64,000 nt of DNA from Dipteris shenzhenensis (GCA_047967505.1 CM106538.1); one strand, 5' to 3'; shown: positions 43,393 to 57,330, counted from the first letter of the stretch. Notes: generated by a model from the sequence alone, not told the origin. Numbers and translations are program-made.

Positions 43393-44948
43393 GTCGGGAT
43401 GTTTTTGATGAGCTGGAATCTTGGTATGGCAAGCCGAAAATGGTTGCTCCAAATGATGCATCTGCACATCATGCATATGATAAAAATCAGCAAATTAGTA
43501 CATCCATATATGGGCCTACATCTACTGGTTCTACTACAGTGAATCCTTGGTCTGGCAGGTTATGCAATTCCACTGACACTCCTATGTCAGTGAGGGGGAG
43601 AGATAAAGGGAAAGCCAAGGTTGTTGAGGTGCTTTTGCAAGCTGAAAATGATGTCCCTGGGCCATCAAATTGTGGCTATGATTTGTCATGTAGTGACAGT
43701 TTGGATAGTGAGTTGGGTATACCATCTGTGTCCATCTGTGTCCACACTTGGAGTCAAGGGAAGCAGGTACATACCTCCTCATGAACAAGGAGAGTCAGGC
43801 ACTCCAGTGAGAAGGTCACAGAGAGCCAGGTATCCTATTGACAGGTGAACTTATAGTGGTTATGCTACTTGGCATTATGCATATATGATAAAAGTTATGG
43901 GACATACTGAGCCAACTATCTTTGGTGAGGCTATGCAACATGGTCATTGGCAGAATGCCATGGATGAGGAGATGGATGCCCTTGCCACTAATTAGACTTG
44001 GGATTTGGTGGAGTTTCCTAAAGGCAAGAATCCTATTGGTTGCAAATGGGTCTACAAAGTAAAATGCAAGTCTGATGGATTAGTGGAAAGGTATAAAGCA
44101 AGGTTGGTTGCCAAAGGGTATGCACAACAGTATGGGCTAGATTATGCAGAAACTTTCATCCCTATTGCCAAGATGGCAACTGTGAGAACTATCATAGCAT
44201 TGGCTGCTGCAAATGGCTGGAAATTGCAACAAATGGATGTTAAGAATGCTTTCCTAAATGGTGACTTCTTGGAGGAAGTCTATATGGTTCAGCCCAAGGG
44301 TTATGTGCACCCTGACTATCCCAACTATGTTTGTAGGTTGAAGAAAGCTCTCTATGGGCTGAAGCAAGCACCTAGAGCATGGAATGAAAGGATCAGTAGA
44401 TACCTGCAAGAGCTTGGTTTTGCAGTTGGGAAGGCTGAGCATTCACTGTTCACAAAGAAGACAATTGCTGGATATGTTGTGATTGTGATTTATGTTGATG
44501 ATCTAATTCTGACTGGTAGTGATGATGATGGCATTGCTGAAATTAAGAGCAAGCTGAAAATGGAGTTTGATATGAAGGATCTAGGGGACTTGAAGTTATT
44601 TCTTGGCATAGAGGTGTTGAGAACACTTGATGTGGCATTTGGCTTATGCAGAGGCAGTATGCCTTGAATATGCTGGAGAGGTTTGGCATGAAGGATTGCA
44701 AACCAATGGATATCCCCTTGGATCAAAACTTGAAGATGATGGCTGATTCTGGAGATGAGATTGATGACATTACCATGTATAGGCAGATGGTTGGAAGCTT
44801 GATTTATCTGACTATTACTAGGCTTGATTTAATATATGTTGTGGGACTCATTAGTCAGTTTATGCAAAAGCCACGGAAGCCTCACTTGGATGTAGTGAGG
44901 AGGATTATGCGCTATGTCAAGGCAACATTCAGTATGGACTCTCTATGA
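43393..44948 (+). pseudogene. E5 linker and reverse transcriptase
   Basis: Linker MVSRDVFDELESWYGKP, then GTPVRRSQRARYPIDR. RT entry [16 protein letters not shown] 43994-43996, [49 protein letters not shown] (motif A Asp intact), GLKQAPRAW, YVDDLILTGSD. A frameshift near 44640 separates LFLGIEVLRT from QRQYALNMLERFGMKDC and LIYLTITRLDLIY. Confidence 0.8.
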
Positions 44949-45435
44949 GTATGGAAAGGATATAGAACTAGTTGGATACATAGATGCAGATTGGGCAGGA
45001 TGTGCCTATGATAGGAGATCCACCAATGGTTATGCATTCAGCCTTGGTAGTGTAGTGGCGAGTTGGAGTAGTAAAAAGCAACCTACAATGGCATTGTCTA
45101 GTACAAAAGCAGAGTACAGAGGTGCAGCATTGGCTGCATGTGAGATTGCTTGGCTTCAGAAGCTTCTGCAGGATTTGGGACTGCATGTGGAAAAACTAGT
45201 CAAACTTTATTGTGATAACATTAGTGTGCAGTTGGCAAGTAATTTGGTTTATCATGCTAGAACTAAGCATATTGAGGTACACTATCATTTCATCAGAGAG
45301 ATGGTGTTATCAAAGAAGATTGATCTCATACATGTGAAGGCTGAAGATCAGGTTGCAGATATCTTTACCAAGTCATTGGGTAGAGATAAGTTTACATACT
45401 TTAGAGAGCTACTTGGTGTTGTGCTCCCTACTTGA
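44914..45435 (+). pseudogene. E5 RNase H
   Basis: Open frame with DADWAGCAYDRRSTNGYAF, ALSSTKAEYRGA (Glu of STEAE is Lys), YCDNISVQLASN, ARTKHIEVHYHFIRE and DQVADIFTKSLG, ending 13 bp before the 3' LTR. The Glu-to-Lys change hits an active-site position. Confidence 0.8.
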
Positions 45436-45671
45436 GCTTGAGGGGGAGTGTTGGGAATCAAGCTCTCGATTATTGTTCCTATTGTGTGAGTAGGTGAGTA
45501 AGGTGAGTCACACTGACTCAACCATAGTTAGTTCTTATCTACTATGTATGGGTGTGACCTTAATAGTGTTCAATTGTATTATTGTGTGGGGTGAATATGA
45601 GCTGATTGTAGAGGAGACTATTGCTCCCTCCTGGTTGCTTCCTATATCTCTCTTCTTGTTTTTTCTTAATA
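45436..45671 (+). repeat. E5 polypurine tract and 3' LTR
   Basis: Polypurine tract GCTTGAGGGGGAG (45436-45448), then the 223-bp LTR (45449-45671), then target copy CATAG (45672-45676). Confidence 0.88.
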
Positions 45672-45676
45672 CATAG

Positions 45677-46660
45677 TGACTCTCAAAATGGCTAAGGGAG
45701 AGTTACTGATGTCAAAGTAGAGGCAGGAGGTGTCACGAGCACTTTGAAGAGCCAATCAATGTGTACCACGAGTACCACAAGCACTCGAAGAGGTGATCGA
45801 AGAAGTCAAGGAGTAATTGGGACTCACATCAAGCTTGAAGCAATGCACTAATTAGAGAAGTCACTATAGTGTAATGTGTCAAAGTAGTGATGGAGTGCTT
45901 ACATCATGCTGGAAGCATCTTCACTTCTAATGCAATAGTAGACGTGGAGATTCACCTCGGGTATGGGCAAGTGTAACTATGAAAATATCATCGTGATAAG
46001 TTCTTCATGAGTTGGAGCAAGTCTAGAACTTCTTCATGGTAGACAGATGTAGAAGGACAGTAGCTCCAAGAGATGATGGGCAAAATACGGGCACCAACTT
46101 GCAAGCAACAGCTCCAAGAGAATGTCGGGCAAAAGGAGCAAATGGCGGGCTGGAGTAGAGGTCAACAATGAAGAGGATGGAGAGCTCCACATTGAGATGG
46201 TTGCGTCATGCTTGGCTGTCAAATCATTGAGCTGCAGAACAAAATTCGTGCATAGAAATAAATTTTGTCACTTCTTGCAAGGGCTGTAACTTTTCACAAA
46301 AAACTCAGATTGCAATGATGTAAAAACTTTTCACAAAAAACTCAGATTGCAATGATGTAAAAACAAAATTTGTAGTACTCAAGATCCTCTACAACTTTGC
46401 TGAAGACACAAAGCTGTGGTTCTACTTTAGATCCAGATAGAAGCATCACATCATCTGCAGGTCACAGAAAGATGTAGTTGAAGGAAGGAGAAGAGAGGTG
46501 GCACATCATGGCATGGAGAAGAGAGCTCAAGGAAGGAGAGAAGCGGGCAGCCTTCAAAGAAGGAGGAGGTAGAGTAGCTTCATTGGCTTCCCTCACCTCA
46601 ACCTCTTGGAAGGGAAAGGGAAAGAGAGAGCAGGGCTAGGAACATGGCTCTGATACCACA
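45677..46660 (-). other. E6 internal sequence, part 2, and primer site
   Basis: Non-coding. It contains a 37-bp perfect tandem duplication at about 46284-46365 (unit begins ACTTTTCACAAAAAACTCAG). The primer site (minus TGGTATCAGAGC) is at 46647-46658, two bases from the LTR. Confidence 0.6.
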
Positions 46661-46988
46661 TGAAAGATCATAGTGGTAGGGAGAGAAGCAAGCTAACACT
46701 AGAAATGGAAAGGAAAGATAACAAGCATAATGGAAATGAAATGGAAAGAAAATGAAAGCAATGGACAAGTACTCACATGATACCAAAGAGCGTGATGTTG
46801 ACTAATATTTTAGACAATAGACAAGTACAACACTATATAGTGTGCTACTAGACTCTAGAAAGTCACAATGTCTATGGGATATCTCCCAATATGGCACATG
46901 TCATGTCTAGGACTCACTAGACTATAAAACCACACCTAGACCACCTAGAACACTCATTTTAGACTCACTTTGGCTTCATATTCCAACA
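46661..46988 (-). repeat. E6 5' LTR
   Basis: 328 bp; pairs with 31614-31941. Confidence 0.88.
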
Positions 46989-48000
46989 CCCCCAAGTTAG
47001 AATATCTTTGTTAAACAATCTATGGGGGAGCTCTTCCTTAGTTAGGTGGTCTTCTCTATGAAGGGTGGAAAATTAAAGATTGTTAACAACCATGAAATCT
47101 CCTTTTACTTGCCATTTAATGTGGATTTTAATGGAATTTCAAGCATGCCATATACATACCCATACATCATTGCCCTTCGTAGTGCAATGTTTTGCACTAA
47201 AACTAGTAGCTAATATTGGAACCTCTTGTAAAGAAAAGGGTGCTAAGCAATCTAGTGACATTAGTTGTGCTCTCTATCAACTTCAATAGATTTCATAAAT
47301 ACTTAACTCACATTTTCATTGCTTAGTGCTATGTTACAACAAGCTGTCATTAGTAATGTAACCATGAGACTCATGTAACATTACCTAAAATAGCTCAGTT
47401 CCAAATCAAAATGGCTTTCACAAGGGTTTCAACGTTTTCCAACTAGAGGGGGAGTTTAGACAACTTATCAAGAAGTAAATGTAGAGTCAAGTAACGTATT
47501 GTTTGGCTGTATGTATGTTAAGAGTATGGACCTATCAACATTCCTTATGGATAGAATTATGATCATAATTCATGAACAAACTTGATGCAAATGCATTGAT
47601 ATATAAAAATTTAATAAAAGAATTTACAATCATTGACTATCAAAAATTAGAATCCATTCAAAAGCTCAAAAATAAATTCTAATGGAAGTTTAAAGCATGC
47701 ATATCCAAGTTTTAGACCTTCTAGAACAAGTTACAAAATCATACATTGATAGTTAAGCATAACTCGTTTCTAATAAAAATATAACTTTAAATGTTCTCAT
47801 TGCTTATAATAAAATGATGTTTATACCTTTCAAAATTTTATTCCCACCAAGGTCAACGTTATTTGAAACAGGGGTTTCTATTACTGAAATCAAAATAGTT
47901 TTAGGCTTGTCTTGAGACAAGTCTTAGATCAACTAAAATATGGCTCTAGGAAATATTGTCATGTTAAAAACTTTTCATGGAAAGAAAAAAAAGAGATTAA
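46989..48000. other. AT-rich intergenic DNA, nothing recognised
   Basis: Short frames only, no domain and no repeat partner in the window. Confidence 0.4.
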
Positions 48001-48455
48001 ACTCAAAGATCTCTCAACAAATCTCTAAAGATAAAATGAATTTAAATGGATGAAAATCTCTTAGGAATCTCACTCAAGAAATGAGCAAAATTTTTTCTCT
48101 CACGGAAGTGAAGAATAGAAGGCTTTCATCAATGGAATGAAAGATGCAAACCTCTCAATCTCTCAATCACTCTTATGCCCTCAAGGATCACGACGATGCC
48201 TCATTAGAAGGCAAGGAAGCTTTGAAACCATTTGGAGAGAGGAGAGGAGAAGAGTGGATATGAGGAGAGAGGGCATAGCTAGAGAGCACACCAGAAATGG
48301 CTAACCTGTACACTATATTGGTTGAAAATGATGAATATATACAAACCCCTTTAGGGTTAGGGTTAGGGTTTCCAACCTTTTCCTTTTTAGCACTCTATGT
48401 GTTAGTGCTATGCACATATGATAACACATGATGTTGAGATGGCTCCTCATCACTA
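48001..48455 (-). mobile_element. Truncated family B copia remnant (leader end plus 5' LTR)
   Basis: The order matches the right ends of E2 and E3: a CTCTCAATCTCTCAATC leader stretch, AAGGATCA..ACGATGCCTCATTAGAAGGCAA, a decayed primer site (GCTTTGAAACCA, plus strand) and then LTR sequence at about 48232-48452 with GGGTTAGGGTTAGGG, GAATATATACAAACCC and TAGTGCTATGCACATATGAT. The G-box is lost (GATAACACATGATG). LTR start and end are missing and there is no gag or pol. It is older than E2 and E3. Confidence 0.75.
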
Positions 48456-48627
48456 CATGCCCCCTATATGACTATTATGATAGCTCTTTAAGAACTCCCC
48501 ATGGCTCTTGGCCTACCAAGAAGCTTTTTGAACTTAAAGTTCCCAAATCCCTTGGCATTCTAACTACCCTAATCCTCATACAGCCATGTCTTCCTTTGGT
48601 TCCTTGGGAGTTCCTTGGCTCTAATCT

Positions 48628-48832
48628 CATGTTGAAAAACATACCTAAGCAGACATCTCAATATCAAATATGGTGTTAGGACACCAATGACCTTATGTTA
48701 ATCACCAACTATAAACACAAGTCATCTAATACCATGTTCAAAAACACACGTAAGAACATGTCTCAACTCAAACACACTATTAGAATACTAATAACCTTGC
48801 ATCGACAACTAGCTACACGCACAAGTTATCTA
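48628..48832 (+). repeat. ~104-bp diverged tandem duplication
   Basis: Copies at about 48628-48731 and 48733-48832 share CATGTT.AAAAACA.AC.TAAG, ATCTCAA..TCAAA, CACAAGT.ATCTA and intermediate bases. Confidence 0.55.
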
Positions 48833-50742
48833 TGTGCAAGATATGCCAAGGTATTTTATCTCACTTAAATGTCCAAGCACAAAACCTACCAACATTAAGT
48901 TATTACAATGATTATATGATACACTTGGCTAGTATGATGTTGATGACTCCTAAACTACAATGTGCCTCTACAACAAGATTTGATAGTTTCTCATAGAGAC
49001 CCACTACTCTTTACAACAAAGTGTTGGCTTGCACTTTATCATGCTCAAGGCACTAGGGGCTGAAGTACCCCACGATTAGCAAGCTTGGCCAATTGATTAA
49101 GCAACCAATATAGGGTTGACATAGCCCTTTCCTTGACCTAATTTGGGCCTATTTCCAAACAATCCTATAGGATGTCGATATCTTAGATTGTGATTGATGA
49201 TTGTATTCAACATTTCAAGCCAAATTATGCAGTACTTTTGTAAGCACTAGGTAGGCACCTTATGTTGAGTCTTTCTACACATCACATGGCCTACATACAT
49301 GAGCATATTTTAGCCCTATTGTTATCCCTAAAATAGGTCTTATTATTGTCCCTAATTGCTAACCAGGTTGGCCCATGTGCCCTACATGTGGCTACCCTAA
49401 AATCAACTCGAGGATGACTAACACATGGGCTACCAATATTGTGGCAGCTAGCTTGTTGTGCACGAGGGAATTTCATTTAGCCCCCCTACATGTGCTAATG
49501 TGGCACTAGATCTATACCCATACACATAAATCTATAAAGCCCCTTTTGCCTTCCTAATTTGGGGCCTCATAGGTGGGGAATTGACCCTCATACTTCAATA
49601 CTCAGTTGGTAAATTAATGAGCTAACTAATCCCAAAATATATGTTTTAAATTTAAAGCTGAAGGTTCAAGACAGGCAAAGATGCTATTAGATTGGACATG
49701 AGAATTAGAGCTTAAATTGTACTACATTGGGAAATAAGTAAGAGAAGGCTAGCTAACAAGAGAGGAGCTAAACTTAATTTGTAGAGGAGGGTTAGATTTT
49801 ATTTTTTTGCTCTAGTTAGAAGGTCTTTTAAGTTAAGTTTCAAAAATTTCATTACTTTCCTTGCATTTTGGATATCTTTTCATGTTTATTAGTAGAAAAT
49901 CTCAAATTGGGTGAATGTTTTTACTTTTTTGGGGGGGAAATGCCTACATAACTAGCAATGGATTCTCAAGAGGACCCATAAAAATAGCCAATCAATGAAT
50001 ATTCACTCTTATTTTTTTCCTTTGGTACGAGATTTAGTTATGTTCTATCACAAAGTTTGAGTAAAATTTCCATAGATCTACAACCCATGCATATTTCAAT
50101 GCAACCATTTCAAAATAGGTAAAGCCATATATGGAAAATAGGCACCATGGAGGATGAGCATGGACTCCAACACAAATAACTTGTGTAATAAAAATGTGAA
50201 ATGTACCTCATGTGTTAAGTATAAGAATTCTAACATCATGGACAACAAAGGCTACTATCATGAGTTTAAATGGAAGCAATATGGTTTCAAGTCTTGTTAT
50301 ACTGTTGAACACCCATAAATAACTTCTAGCATGCTTAGAGTTCTCTCTAGTCACTATAAGAAGGATGGCTTCTATAAGGTAGAGCATGCCACTCCCATTC
50401 ATCAACAAAGACATATTGATATTCTAGAATAGTTTTTGGTTTTGGAACAAAGCTCTTGTTTAACATTCATGGCTACCAAAATTTTGCTAAAGGGCTTACT
50501 TATATTAGCCAAACTATTCAATTGAGCTCCTTATAGAAATGTTGTAGATCCCACCCACTTTAGTTGGGCTTAGTAAATTTCATTAAAGGAATCATCCTAA
50601 ACATAGATTCTAACTTATCTAAGAACATTCAACATTTTGCATATTAGTGAGAATTTACAAACTTTTATACATTTCATACTTTGCTAATCTTCTCTAACAT
50701 CAAACTCAAACATTGGTCATAATTTTGGTCACTAAAACCTTG
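48833..50742. other. AT-rich intergenic DNA, nothing recognised
   Basis: No frame above about 70 codons and no domain. A G-run (49930-49937) and short A/T runs only. Confidence 0.4.
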
Positions 50743-50924
50743 TTTGATCAAGATGATAGGAACACATATCTCCTAATGAATCCTAATATAGGATTGACAT
50801 AATAAGACCAAGCTCCTATCATCCTTCATTGCACTTATATATTCATGTAGAGAACTGATGTGCTTCATGATGATATCTCTCTTTCAAGAAAACCCTCACT
50901 TTTCATATCAAAATTGATGTGCAT

Positions 50925-51019
<95 letters not shown>

Positions 51020-51040
51020 CCCCACTTAGTACTTGTTTTG
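50743..51040 (+). repeat. Direct repeat copy 1 with (CT)n(CA)n
   Basis: About 190 bp of unique sequence followed by (CT) 50926-50948 and (CA) 50948-51017. The same arrangement recurs at 53520-53775. Shared landmarks include AAGATGATAG.AACACA.ATCTCCTA.TGAATC and GATATCTCTCTTTCAAGAAAA. Confidence 0.7.
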
Positions 51041-51224
51041 ATTCTTTCTTTTTTTCTCTAAGTATCCCGGTTTCAATATCTAAGGTATTTTTCCCCCCTT
51101 CTCCCCGGCTTTCCCCCCAAAACTAACTCCTATACCTACCGCTTTTATTCCAAATTTTTAGTATCATATTTTTTCATTTTGACACTTATCATATAGATCC
51201 ACTTTTATTCACTTATTATCAGTA

Positions 51225-51296
51225 GGTGGGGAGTAAGTTCTACATGGTGGGCTTACTCCCCACCATGTGGTCTTACCCTCTAGGTTGGAGGTAGGC

Positions 51297-51328
<32 letters not shown>

Positions 51329-51409
51329 AAATTTGATTAGTAAATGTATCTCACACACACAGACACTTATTTCTTTACACACGAACACACACACACACAC
51401 ACACTCACA

Positions 51410-51410
<1 letters not shown>
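51225..51410 (-). repeat. CA-linked hairpin repeat, inverted copy
   Basis: The block at 51225-51285 (GTGGGGAGTAAG ... CTTACTCCCCAC and CATGGTGGG ... CCCACCATG) is the complement of 11747-11802 with few changes. It is followed by (CA) runs at 51296-51324 and 51382-51404. Confidence 0.65.
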
Positions 51411-53519
<2,109 letters not shown>

Positions 53520-53775
53520 CCAAGATGATAGAAACACACATCTCCTAGTGAATCTTGATATAGGCATGGCATAATAATACTGAGTTTATATTATCCTTTA
53601 TTGCATTTATATATTCATGTAAGACACTGATGTTCTTCATGGTGATATCTCTCTTTCAAGAAAATACCCAATTTTCATATAAAAATTGATGTACATGCTC
53701 TCTCTCACTCACTCTCTCTCTCTTTCACACACACACACACACACACACATTAATCTCCTTAGGGACCCTTGTGTA
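53520..53775 (+). repeat. Direct repeat copy 2 with (CT)n(CA)n
   Basis: Partner of 50743-51040, 2.77 kb downstream, same strand; ends in CT runs and (CA) 53727-53749. Confidence 0.7.
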
Positions 53776-53884
53776 CTTTGGATTTTTCAATGCATTGATG
53801 GCCCATGTAAACATATGATCATATTGAAGTCCTTTTGAAAGTATATGATGGCCCACATGCTATGTTGAGGACCCCTAGAGTTAT

Positions 53885-53943
53885 TCACCTTGAGGGGGAG
53901 AGATCTTGGATTTATTCACCTTGAGGTGGAAGAGATCTTGGAC
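53885..53943 (+). repeat. ~30-bp tandem duplication
   Basis: TTATTCACCTTGAGG.GGA..AGATCTTGGA occurs twice in a row. Confidence 0.7.
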
Positions 53944-54187
53944 CACCATACCTAATGTACTTAGGATGTGTTTATAATTTGTCTCTATTTGGAGGCTTGT
54001 GTACATGACTATCTACATGGTATATGTTTCTATCTGAGAGCAACTAAAGGCCTTGATGACTAATTGATGAATGGTTTATTGGGGACCTTGAATTTGACAC
54101 TAATGGATTGGCAGTTGCCCTTTATGATGGAAAAAGATCTCCACTTGAGAGATATTTCAAGACACGACATCCTCTGACTTTACACAT

Positions 54188-54255
54188 GCCCTTGCAATCT
54201 TGGGATGTGCTATACATAGAATCCTTGCAATCTTGGGATGTGCTATACATGGAAT
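54188..54255 (+). repeat. 33-bp tandem duplication
   Basis: CTTGCAATCTTGGGATGTGC begins each of two adjacent copies that differ at one base, so the duplication is recent. Confidence 0.85.
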
Positions 54256-56247
54256 CACTAGGTTCACCTAGATTGTGGGGAATATTATGAAAAGGAGTGT
54301 ATCTTGGTATTGGACCAATATGGCCACACAGCATTGGATATTTATGAGGTATGAAATAGAGGATTATTGGATTTAAATGTGGAACATTTGTCGAAAAAAA
54401 TGTTCCTTGAGTCCTTTGACCTTGGTGTATCCTATTAGGTAGATATGGATATAAAACTTCAATAAGGGAATTGGACCACCATATGCATATTGGCATGGAT
54501 AATACGATTCCACATCTCCTAACACGTTCCCAACTACATACATTGAATTTCGAAAGCAAGGAGGAAGGAACCAATTGGTGGGGAGTTTAAAGACTATGGA
54601 GTAGAGAGAAGGTAATGTAAGAGAAGATTCTTGCACTTCCCTTACCAACAAGATAATCAGGTCGCAAATCCCTGGCTCCTATTTCTTACGTTACCATTCA
54701 ACTCGCTATGCTTCCCATTGTTACTCGCTGTGCTTCCTGGGTGTGTGGTCTTGTTGGGGAAAGCTACTACATAGACATATAGCGTGATGTAAGGTTCATG
54801 AAGTATAGTTATGGTACTTGATACCTAGATGCAATACTTGCACAAAAAGTTTTTTTGGTTATGGCAAAGTGGTCTATGTATACATGATTTGCAGTCACTG
54901 GTTGCCACTCTTTTTTGTCACTCTAGATGGTTTGTGTGGATTGTGAGGTGGTCACACTTTTGTGAATGAGAGCTGCGAAGTTATAGACATAGCATGTTAG
55001 CTATGATGGATGAGATATGTGATAAAAGAGACTCCAAAACTTTCGTTTCCTTGGTCTTGCCAATACGGAGCTTGGTCGCTGCTACCAGAACTATAACCTT
55101 GTAGCAGTAACGTCTCATTTGTTTTGCCAAAGAAAGCATTACAGGCATTATGGGCCTGACTTCCCGTCCTCTATAGAGGTTTTGAGGCCTTGAAGAGAGT
55201 CACCTATGACGATTTCAGTTGGGTATCGATGTGTAATGGGATCTTAGATCTGTCTTATAAGATGCTCAATCTAACAGGACTGTTAGTATTTGTCTGCGAA
55301 GGGGTGTGTGTCACATTGCAGAACTACCACTACAAGCGAACATCTGTTACAAGAGGTTATTCATGTTGTTGGGCTTCAAAAATTGTGCATAGCGGGTGCA
55401 AGCTTCAAGTGTGAGAATATGATTAACCTCCGAGTGAACCCACTGGCCACTACTTAGTGATATATAGTAGCTTACCTCTTTTTGGGGATGGCTATGATAT
55501 TGCGAGTGCTTATAGCCAATTGGTCATCCTTGAGCATGTCCTAGCTCTTTAGGCTAGTCTGATAAAATATCACAGACCTCAACACACACTCTTCTCACCA
55601 ATTTCTTGCTACTCTCTACCTGCTTGTATGACCATAGCAACTCCTCCTTTCATTGGGGATCCGCTTCATCCTTCTCGCTCTATACATTGTCGAGCCTCTG
55701 CCATGTCCTTCCAAAGGAAACATACATCATGAGCTTGACAAGTATCTTAAAGGAATAGGAAAAACGATAGACATGGAACTGAATATTCATCCTATATATT
55801 GCCTCCATATCAAACATCTAGTTACGAAGCATGTCCTTATAGCTATTTTCCTCCCTCATCTCTGGATCTATTTTTGCAAGGAGGTCATCCAACATTGTTC
55901 TTAGATAGAACATGAGCATTCCAATGTCTTTTGGGTATGCCATAGATTTGCAGTAGGTGGATTGATGTACATAGTTTTGGGGCTAGATTTTATAATGGGC
56001 TCTTAGTAGTGTCTGCACTGCACTTAAATAGGGAGAGAGTTCATGGAGCCCGGCCTTCTCATTCTTCTTTCATACAACTTGACATGTCCACCTCTCATCA
56101 TTCGACTATTTAATCAAAATCTTTTGTCTCACATTAGTTGTTTAATCAAAATATTTCATCTAACATTATGGACCTTTTCTTGTCAAAGGACACTATCTAG
56201 TCACATAGCTGAGAAAACGTCACTTCAGTCACTTTGGAAATATTATA
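54256..56247. other. Intergenic DNA, nothing recognised
   Basis: Frames up to about 150 codons on the minus strand (54122-54574) include the duplication above and match no family I know. No RNA gene or repeat partner was seen. Confidence 0.35.
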
Positions 56248-56307
56248 ATATTGCATATATATACATATACATATAATAATATATGTATATGTATATATAT
56301 GCAATAT
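56248..56307. repeat. Perfect AT-rich palindrome, 27-bp arms
   Basis: Arms 56248-56274 and 56281-56307 are exact complements around a 6-base AATAAT centre; the core is GCATATATATACATATACAT. Confidence 0.9.
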
Positions 56308-56404
56308 ATATATCTTAACGACTACACTTACATCAAGAAATATGAAATCCCATAACTAATCCACAATTTCTAGATGAATGAATAGTATGTCGTTCATCTT
56401 GTCT

Positions 56405-56600
56405 TGTAATAATAATAATAATAGAAGCAAACCACCGTGCTTATGGCAGTTATATTCCTAGTGTGCAACCAACCACCATACTAGTGACAAACCATCTCAC
56501 TGGTGGCAGTTAAGTTAATATCCTCATAATAATAGAAGCAAACCACCGCACTAATGGCAATTAATATCCTAATGCAATTATACTAAAAGAATTGCATTCA
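56405..56600 (+). repeat. AAT run and repeated AAACCACC block
   Basis: AATAATAATAATAATAGAAGCAAACCACCG at 56408 recurs in shortened form at 56525, with further diverged CAACCACCATACTAGTG and GGCAGTTA.GTTAATATCCT segments in between. Confidence 0.6.
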
Positions 56601-56699
56601 TGCAAAGTGTTATCCTAAAAAAGATACATTGCTTGAGTAAACTCTGGAGAAAATTAATAATTCAATAGATTACACACAGATTACATAGATTACATCTCA

Positions 56700-57330
56700 A
56701 AGACTCCTCTCCTTCATGGGGTTGGTTCCACATTGCTTTGAGAAGGTCGCATTTTTTATCTCCTTGATTGTAGGCTTAGCCCTCCTTGCTCCTTTTCTGA
56801 ACCTTGGGCAAGTCGTTTAATGGCAATTGCATCTCTTGCTTGTGAAACTATCTCCCATGCTTCAGGCTAGTGAGCAATCGAGCAAAAACTTTTAATTTCC
56901 TTTTCTTGCTTTGTGCCTGTCTTTTGGGGACTTTGATTTGCAAAATGTCCTCTTTTGCCACAAACAAAACATTTATCTCCACCTACCCAATTGAAATATT
57001 TGCGGCATCTTGCATACCTTTTTGGGCGTCAAAAGTTGGAGGATCTCCATTTGAATTTTCTAGAACCTTGGGCGAGTCATTTAATGGCAATTGCATCTCT
57101 TGCTTTTGTATCTTCTTTCTGATTTTGGCTATCTTTTGCAGAACTGATCCTGGCCTACTATATCACAAACATTTGTAAAGGGGTCTAGTTCCTTCCTTCT
57201 AAGGCCCGGCCACTCCCTTCATGTCACTTCCTCTTTCCTTGCTTTAAGCTTCCTGGTTGCAGGCTCGGCCCTTCCTACTCCTTTCTTGATGGGGGTTGGT
57301 TCCTCCCTTCAAGCTCCTTTTCCTTGTTGC
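56700..57330 (-). pseudogene. Zinc-knuckle relic of a reverse-transcribing element
   Basis: The minus strand at about 56903-56975 reads KCFVCGKRGHFANQS, a CX2CX4HX4C knuckle whose last Cys is Ser, preceded by a basic aromatic stretch. This is typical of Gag of LTR retrotransposons and of capsid proteins of plant pararetroviruses; I cannot separate the two from so little. No protease or RT is nearby. A ~45-bp block (GGCAATTGCATCTCTTGCTT) occurs twice, at about 56801 and 57062, flanking the knuckle. The frame is broken by stops. Confidence 0.45.

Larger units (their letters stand above)
32581..45671 (+). mobile_element. E5: Ty1/copia retrotransposon (family C), interrupted by E4
   Basis: LTRs at 32581-32800 and 45449-45671 (about 16 differences over 220 bp plus a 3-bp indel, 7%). 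The perfect 5-bp target duplication CATAG is at 32576-32580 and 45672-45676. The ends are TG...TA rather than TG...CA, and the 5' copy starts TC. Primer site TGGTATCATAGC is at 32801 and polypurine tract GCTTGAGGGGGAG at 45436. Genes follow copia order from 41349. E4 lies in the leader, so native length is about 5.8 kb. Many stops and indels make it the most decayed copia here. Confidence 0.92.
31614..46988 (-). mobile_element. E6: non-coding LTR element (LARD-like), host of E5
   Basis: LTRs of 328 bp at 31614-31941 and 46661-46988 (minus-strand ends TGTTGGAATATG ... GATCTTTCA) differ at about 18 sites (5.5%). A primer site TGGTATCAGAGC lies two bases inside the right LTR, and a polypurine run (ATGGGGGGG, minus strand) lies inside the left LTR, fixing the minus orientation. 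Flanking five bases are CCCTC and CCCCC. The internal sequence, once E5 and its target copy are removed, is only about 1.6 kb (31942-32580 plus 45677-46660) and has no gag or pol, so the element would depend on enzymes from others. Native length is about 2.28 kb. Confidence 0.85.
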
